Shown here piece by piece: positions 59,701 to 64,000 of a DNA stretch of 64,000 nucleotides; positions within the stretch are counted from its first letter, which is position 1; every line of letters starts with the position of its first letter. This stretch comes from Anniella stebbinsi. Its lineage: Eukaryota; Chordata; Lepidosauria; Squamata; Anniellidae. The stretch is from contig JARDYH010000002.1 in the NCBI GenBank assembly GCA_029215795.1, positions 361,300,973 through 361,364,972 on the forward strand. The letters run 5' to 3'. The translations under genes and the position numbers were made by a program. The notes under the pieces were generated by a model, which saw nothing but the letters and a program-made list of their open reading frames with translations, had not been told where the DNA came from and made no database searches.

Positions 59701-62700
59701 TGGCGGGATGGGTGACTACGTGTGGATGTTGTCTGCCAGGGATGTGCATGGCCAAAAATATTGGAATTGGAATCAGATCGGAATTTCCGATATTAAAAAT
59801 ATTGGATCCTATCGTATCGGGGGGGGGGGGGGGTACCAGGATTTGATCGGATCCGATATCTGATAAATATCGGAAGTTCCGATCTGATTACGGACCGCCA
59901 TTTCAAGTGCTTTCCCCAATGCAAGCCTATGGAGAAAAACACTGGGCCGGCACTCCTTCCCCTCACTTGCGCTTCCTACCTGCCGCTGCCTCTGCTGGCT
60001 CCGCTGCCACCCCGTTCTACTGCTAAACAGGCTTTCCGGCCTGTTCTTCAGTACAGAGAAACAGGCCAGAAAGCCTGTTTAGCAGTAGTATGGGGGGAGG
60101 GGGGCAATGGTGGTAGTGACGACGGCAGGTAAGGAGCACGAGTGGGGGGAGGGAGGGAGTGCTGGCACAGTGTTTTTCCCCATAGACTTGCATTGGGAGA
60201 AAGCTTTCTTTCCCCCAATGCAAGCCTATGGGGAAAACACTTGAAATGGCGGTCCGAATATCTGATATGTCCGATAGTTATCGGATATATGGATATCGGA
60301 TCCGATCAGATAGGGCCACCTAAGGATATTATTGTTATTGGTCATTGGATGTCCGATATCGGACCGATACAATACACTTCCCTATTGTCTGCTATGGATT
60401 TATTCACAAAAGGGAGGAGAAGTTCTTTATCTGTAGGACTCTCTCCTTACAGGTATATGACGCTCAATAAAACAGTTGCCTTACAATCAAAGTGGATTTT
60501 TATCCTTGACAGTACAGAAGCGCTGGGCTGTAGGGTGGCCAGCAATGTTCTTGCCCCAAAGGCAGGAGGCTTCTTTTGCCAGTGGGTTGTTCCAAATCAT
60601 TCAAAGCACCTTAAAAGGGAGGACAGCCATCCAACGGAGCTCAGGAACCTGAACAAAGCTTGTAGATCAACAGCCTGGGATTGGGGTGACGTTCGGAGCA
60701 GGGAGCCAGGTATTCAGGAAGAGCTGCTGAATCGTGGACAATCAGGCAAGATGCGTTTTGGGGAAAGCCCCCAAAAGGAGTATCTGGTGCTACTCCCCAC
60801 GATGGAGGACGAAACTAGATTGTCCTGCATCTGCTCTAACAAGGCGACCTTGTGAAACAAATTGCTCACCATGTTTCTGTCCAGCGGAGGTCAGTGGCTC
60901 CGATGTCAGCAGCTCCGATGCCAGCGAGGCGTCGAATCCACCCCAGGTTTCAATCAGAACCCTAAAGGAGCTGTCCAGGCACCTTGGTAGCTCCTTTTGG
61001 AGTTCTGACTGGTTCTGATTGAAACCCGGAGCAGATTTGCCACCCCGCTGACCTCTGAGCCAGCAGCCTCCACTGTTCTCATCTCCCTCTGAAGAGGACC
61101 CCATGTGGCCTCCCTGGCAACACGTAAGAGAAGGGACAGACCAAGAAGAGAGAAAGCAGGTAGCCCACATCATGCCCTCACCCATGAGGTGGTCGGTAGA
61201 ATTTTCATCCACACCATCCAGGCCTTCTTTGTTCCAGATGTACCGAGCACCCTGAAACAAGTGGGGGTGCGTATGCGTGTAAATGTTGGGACTCCGTAGC
61301 ACATGTGCCAGACAGACAAAACAGGTGAAGCGCATGTGTGCAGATGCACAGGCAACCAGACCATTACACTGATGGGACAGCATGTTGGCCCGTCCCAGGC
61401 GCTGGAGAGGAACGCCAGGAGAAAGCTTGTTTCCATGAAAACTCAGCCATGTTTTGGCTGCCACAGCAATTTCAACAGAGTTCGGGTGAAGCTCCCCCAG
61501 TGAGACAACAATGCAGCCCCCCCTCAACCACTGGAAGAGACTCGGGTTCTAGTCCCCACTCAGCCATGAAGCTCACGGGGGGCTTTAGACTAGCCACAGA
61601 CTCTCAACCTAACCTACCTCACAAAGTTGTTGTGAGGGTAATAGGGAAAGGAGGAGGGCCATGTAAGCTGCCTTGGGTTCCTTGGAAGTGGGGGAGTGGA
61701 TAAAAATGTAATGATAATAAATATTATCATTTATTATCGTATTTGGGCCCCACCTGGGGAAAACGGGCAAGTTAGAGGTCCGAGCACAACTCTCTAGGCA
61801 AGATCTGGGCCATAGATGTGGGCAGCAGATTTCATTTGGGTGTGTACCTTAAAGGCCCCGATTGCTTAGATTGGGGCTTTTAAAGAGGACAGGAAAGTGG
61901 AGGCAGCCCCGGGAAATTAGGGTGTGCCTGGGCACACCCGGCACACCCATGCGCATGCCTATGATCTGGGCACAACAACTGAGAAGCTTCTCTCTCTCTC
62001 TCTCTCTCTCTCTCATGCTTCCCTACTGGGCCTCAAACAGCAGGGGAACATGGAGGTAGGAAAGAGTACTCCACATCTTGTAAAATCTCCTACCCAGATC
62101 ACAAAGGTAGATGCATTTGCGACCACAAATATTTCCTCCTCCGTCCGGGCATTGCTTGAAGCATAGGCTAAAACGATGCCTTCTTTTTACAGGGGCAGAA
62201 CTGAAGAACAAAGGCACGATGGGGGAACGCCTGGCCCTCCAGATGTTGCTGGAGTGCAATTGTTGGTCTAAAAGTGAGGAGGGATCACCGAACATCCTGC
62301 AGAGAAAGACTGCAGCAGAGTTACGGGGTGAGGCAGATGTACTGCTTTTTCTGCCAACACTTTCCTCTCTGCTAAAGAGCTTCTCTACACATAGGAAAAG
62401 TCCCACAGCCTGACTGGGGGGGCTTTCGTCTTCCGCAGACTTTTCGCATTCACGATACGCTCCTTTCAGGGCCAGCCCTTCCAGGAAGCAGCCTAATGCG
62501 GACGCATCAGGTAGCAAAATTTGGGAAGAGCATCAAACTGGCCAGCTGTGCCCACCAGCCACACTCACCATTTCTTGGTTCCGCAGCCGGTGGGACCAAG
62601 AAACAGCCACTCACTCACATGCCTCCCACCCACCTGGACTGCTTGGGCAGCCCAATGGCTGCACTCACCTTCTTGATCCTGCCAGTCACCTGCCGGGCCG

Positions 62701-63478
62701 GCCAGCCAGCTGGCCATGCAGGTCCCCGGCGGGACCAAGAAGCAGCCGGCCACTTGCTTGCTCACTCACTTCCCTGCCTCTCCCGGAACTCTCAAGTCTC
62801 TCGTGAGTCTTTCACGCCTTGTCCCAGAAGTCTCATGAGCCTGAGAATTTTGGGAGAGGCAGGACGCACGTATGCATGCCAAAAGAACCAAATTGGGGGG
62901 GGGGGGGTAGGTTTAAGCAGTGGGTGGGCAATCTCTCACACCAGGAGGCTACCTGCCATGGGCCAGACCTTTTACACACGACCATGTGATTTTGAATTGA
63001 AAACTTCCCTTCTCAGCAAGGCTCCATTGTGTTTAATGAAACAGGGCCATCTAATGGCAGAATTATAGCACAAAGCTAACTTTACACACTGGGGAGGTCC
63101 TGCGATATCCCAGCGATAACTTTAAATAACGCATTATCTCCAATCTTTTTAAAAGCGAGATTACTGGGGGATTGGGCGGGAGACATCCTGGACGTTGCCA
63201 ACTACGTGTAATGGTCTAGCAAACTTCTGTGAGTGGCCAATCACGAGTCTGCAATAAATCACTCGTTTGGAGAAGCTCAAAAGTTCCCAACCTAGCCAAG
63301 GCTCAGGTTTTCTCTCCAGGCCCCTCCCGGTCGACTCCAATACCTGCTTGCTGTTCAACCATATTTCTATGAGGTCGAGGCCATCTTTCCTGGTCCCGTT
63401 CTGCTTGGGATCATTTGGATATTCCGGGTCAGGCGTCTGCCGAGGTGTCATGTATATCCGGCCCCCGCCTAGAATTAT
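53417..63478 (-). CDS. Intestinal-type alkaline phosphatase, gene 2 (3' half, exons 6-11)
   Basis: Tandem paralogue of gene 1 on the same strand. Exons in transcript order: 63344-63478, 61182-61251, 59337-59471, 57977-58168, 56489-56605, 53417-53703; 936 nt, 311 residues plus TGA, in one frame. Visible: [79 protein letters not shown] and a hydrophobic GPI-type tail. Zinc-site residues of this half (E311, D316, H320, D357, H358, H432 equivalents) are all present. Intron 8 has the same AT-AC borders as gene 1. Exon 7 is one codon shorter than in gene 1. Ser at the 429 equivalent is intestinal-like. Exons 1-5 should lie beyond 64000; no exon 5 was found in 63479-64000. Confidence 0.94.
54159..54689. 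mobile_element. hAT-like palindromic element, GGATCC family
   Basis: Termini TAGGACTGTGCATGG and CCGGTCACAGCCCTA. Flanks CTGCTGAT (54151-54158) and TTGCTGAT (54690-54697) form an 8-bp duplication with one mismatch. Hairpin core near 54410 (CTTACCTGCAGCCTCCTCCG and its inverted copy). In ALP gene 2 intron 10. Confidence 0.87.
55124..55767. mobile_element. DNA element, AGGGTGACCAGATTTTGG ends, with a perfect central hairpin
   Basis: Left TAGGGTGACCAGATTTTGG, right CAATCTGGTCACCCTA. Central stem about 55497-55622: ACAAGTGCTCAGCGTTAGGG pairs with the inverted CCCTAAAGCTGAGCACTTGT around a GCTAACTGC turn. A clean 8-bp duplication is not seen. Confidence 0.75.
56110..56335. mobile_element. Palindromic element, TTGTCTGAACCCAG family
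   Basis: Repeated AACCATGGTTTGTT in both orientations; right end GGTGTTGTCTGAACCCAGC. Confidence 0.6.
56489..56605 (-). CDS. ALP gene 2 exon 10
   Basis: Acceptor GTTCACAG|GC, donor GTTG|GTGAGA, 117 nt, the same length as in gene 1. Encodes [20 protein letters not shown] and [19 protein letters not shown]. Confidence 0.95.
56715..56960 (+). repeat. GC-rich dispersed repeat, copy 3
   Basis: ATTGCAACCTGCTTGTTCAA and CTCTGCCTCTCAAGCCAACA as in 7425 and 37420. Confidence 0.5.
57170..57310. mobile_element. CCAACCTGGTGCCCTCC-family miniature element
   Basis: CAATCTGGTGCCCTCCAGAA and GGAGGGCACCAGGTTGAGGA inverted ends. Confidence 0.7.
57668..57950. mobile_element. Foldback/tandem element, CCTATGCATG family
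   Basis: CACAATCCTATGCAGGTTTA at the left, TGCATAGGATTGCACCCTAA at the right, with about four tandem copies of a ~45-bp unit containing CTGTCTAAACATGCATAAGA between. It ends just before exon 9. Confidence 0.7.
57977..58168 (-). CDS. ALP gene 2 exon 9 (AC acceptor)
   Basis: 192 nt, identical in length to gene 1. Boundary after TTCTCTCCATCAC; with exon 8 it reads [20 protein letters not shown]. Contains D316, H320, D357 and H358 equivalents. Donor TTAG|GTGAGT. Confidence 0.88.
58169..59336 (-). other. ALP gene 2 intron 8, apparent AT-AC intron
   Basis: Donor G|ATGAGT (59336-59331), acceptor CTTTCTCTCCATCAC| ending at 58169. It carries LINE-like and unclassified repeat sequence at about 58193-59160. 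Confidence 0.78.
58193..59160 (-). mobile_element. Probable LINE remnant, interrupted
   Basis: Begins with (ATTT)n-like tail, then GGAGTTCCAAAGGTGTGGAG and AGCCTTGCTCCTAG (inverted LINE 3' blocks). A separate short element appears to sit at about 58535-58850. Boundaries uncertain. Confidence 0.4.
59337..59471 (-). CDS. ALP gene 2 exon 8
   Basis: Acceptor GAACTGATTAG|GC, 135 nt. Encodes [20 protein letters not shown] through [10 protein letters not shown] with the zinc-site Glu. Ends GAAG, followed by ATGAGT. Confidence 0.95.
59737..60384. mobile_element. hAT-like palindromic element, GATATCGGATC family
   Basis: Termini CAGGGATGTGCATGG and CAATACACTTCCCTA; exact 8-bp duplication TTGTCTGC at 59729-59736 and 60385-60392. 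Subterminal parts are rich in CCGATATC. Long inverted core includes GCCATTTCAAGTGCTTTCCC and a GC-rich hairpin near 60060. The GCCATTT-GTGCTTTCCCC block resembles the big palindrome at 38086. Confidence 0.9.
60888..61080. mobile_element. GGTTTCAG-family palindrome
   Basis: CAGCGGAGGTCAGTGGCTCC, CAGGTTTCAATCAGAACCCT and the inverted GACTGGTTCTGATTGAAACC with a short centre near 60985. Confidence 0.78.
61182..61251 (-). CDS. ALP gene 2 exon 7
   Basis: Acceptor CTTGTTTCAG|GG, donor ATGG|GTGAGG, 70 nt. Encodes [20 protein letters not shown] and HLM. One codon shorter than in gene 1; the frame is kept. Confidence 0.94.
61988..62014 (+). repeat. (TC)n microsatellite
   Basis: TC dinucleotide tract in ALP gene 2 intron 6. 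Confidence 0.85.
62015..63340 (-). other. ALP gene 2 intron 6, nothing recognised
   Basis: No exon and no confidently assigned repeat, apart from a G homopolymer near 62896-62906. Part of 62480-62900 is GC-rich with duplicated GGACCAAGAAGCAGCC-like blocks. Confidence 0.4.
63344..63478 (-). CDS. ALP gene 2 exon 6
   Basis: Acceptor CCTTTGGCAG, donor CAG|GTATTG, 45 codons as in gene 1. Encodes [20 protein letters not shown] through [11 protein letters not shown]. Confidence 0.95.
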
Positions 63479-63569
63479 CTGCCAAAGGCATAGACCATCA
63501 TAACTGTTTAGCTAATGTTGACACTTCATCATTCTCAGAGGCGGTTCATATTTTAGAACAGTTTCTCCC

Positions 63570-63695
63570 AACCTGGTGCTCTCCGCATGTGTTGGACTAC
63601 AACTCCCATAAGCCCCCAACCAGCATAGCATAGCTGGCTGGGAGCTTATGGGCTTTGCCGTCCAATACTTGCGGAGGGCCCCAGGTTGGGAGAAG
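63570..63695. mobile_element. CCAACCTGGTGCCCTCC-family miniature element
   Basis: CTCCCAACCTGGTGCTCTCC and inverted GGAGGGCCCCAGGTTGGGAG around ACTACAACTCCCATAAGC. Confidence 0.75.
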
Positions 63696-63699
63696 ATTG

Positions 63700-64000
63700 A
63701 TTTAGGAGTTCTGTCCATAATGAATAGAAAGTATCGGGTGTTCTCCAGTTTTTTGTTCTCAATTACTTCTTTTATTAAAAAACAAATGAACTAATAAATA
63801 AATAAATGATTATTAGCCTTGATAGACAGAACCAGGCGGTGGCATGGTCACCAGATGCTGGGGGAAAGTGAACAGGAAAGCGTCAGTTCGTTTCTTACGA
63901 CTGCCAGATGCAGCGTCCACCCTATCGAGGCACTGAATCTGTCAACGTCTTTCTTCGTTGACACCACACGAATTGGCGTCCGCCTCGAATCACGCTTCAG
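63700..64000 (-). other. ALP gene 2 intron 5 (5' edge of window), no exon found
   Basis: Searched on the minus strand for the [16 protein letters not shown] exon and did not find it. The last 100 bases read open on the minus strand without recognisable similarity. Confidence 0.4.

Noticed and set aside
63479..64000. Exon 5 of ALP gene 2 at the window edge
   Set aside because: No reading resembling [16 protein letters not shown] and no suitable splice pair was found on the minus strand.

Overview
The window is a piece of vertebrate nuclear DNA, most likely from a squamate reptile (lizard-type genome). Multi-exon genes with GT-AG introns lie in a matrix saturated with CR1- and L2-type LINE tails, tRNA-derived SINEs, microsatellites and short palindromic DNA transposons. 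The repeat repertoire is what suggests a squamate; the exact species cannot be read from the sequence.

Three protein-coding genes were recovered exon by exon. (1) Positions 1412-18741 on the + strand hold the last nine coding exons of ECEL1 (endothelin-converting-enzyme-like 1, an M13 metalloprotease). They give 248 residues in one open frame, including the HELTH zinc site, the GENIAD motif and the terminal CSVW. (2) Positions 21594-48125 on the - strand hold a complete 11-exon intestinal-type alkaline phosphatase (ALPI-like, 520 residues with signal peptide and GPI-anchor tail). (3) Positions 53417-63478 on the - strand hold exons 6-11 of a second, tandem alkaline phosphatase; its 5' half lies beyond the window. 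ECEL1 and the first phosphatase converge tail to tail, as in the mammalian ALPI-ECEL1 neighbourhood. No other host gene was recognised.

The most unusual gene-level observation is that intron 8 of both phosphatase genes appears to be an AT-AC intron with U2-like donors (ATAAGT and ATGAGT, acceptor CAC). Only this splice gives exon 9 exactly 192 nt in both copies, restores the VEGG(K/R)IDHGHH catalytic segment, and keeps every catalytic residue of gene 1 at its mammalian mature number (D42, S92, H153, R166, E311, D316, H320, D357, H358, H432).

The most unusual repeat is a 3,653-bp near-perfect palindrome at 38086-41738 in intron 1 of the first phosphatase. It has 12-bp inverted termini and an exact 8-bp target duplication (GCAGGAAT), and it split a CR1 LINE whose two halves are still visible. 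Each arm is built from about nine degenerate units of about 150 bp plus a 28-bp minisatellite. Smaller palindromic elements with similar termini and exact or one-mismatch 8-bp duplications occur at 17099, 28617, 48675, 54159 and 59737, and other hAT-like miniature elements at 2421, 6865, 17965, 20816, 24084 and 31706. The 28617 copy carries a nested solo LTR with its own 5-bp duplication.

Layout: 1-18.7 kb ECEL1 3' exons with repeat-filled introns; 18.7-20.5 kb ECEL1 3'UTR; 20.8-21.6 kb repeat-filled gap; 21.6-48.1 kb ALPI-like gene 1; 48.2-53.2 kb intergenic, mostly repeats plus one unassigned open frame; 53.2-64 kb ALP gene 2 (3' half). Repeat boundaries given without a stated target duplication are approximate.
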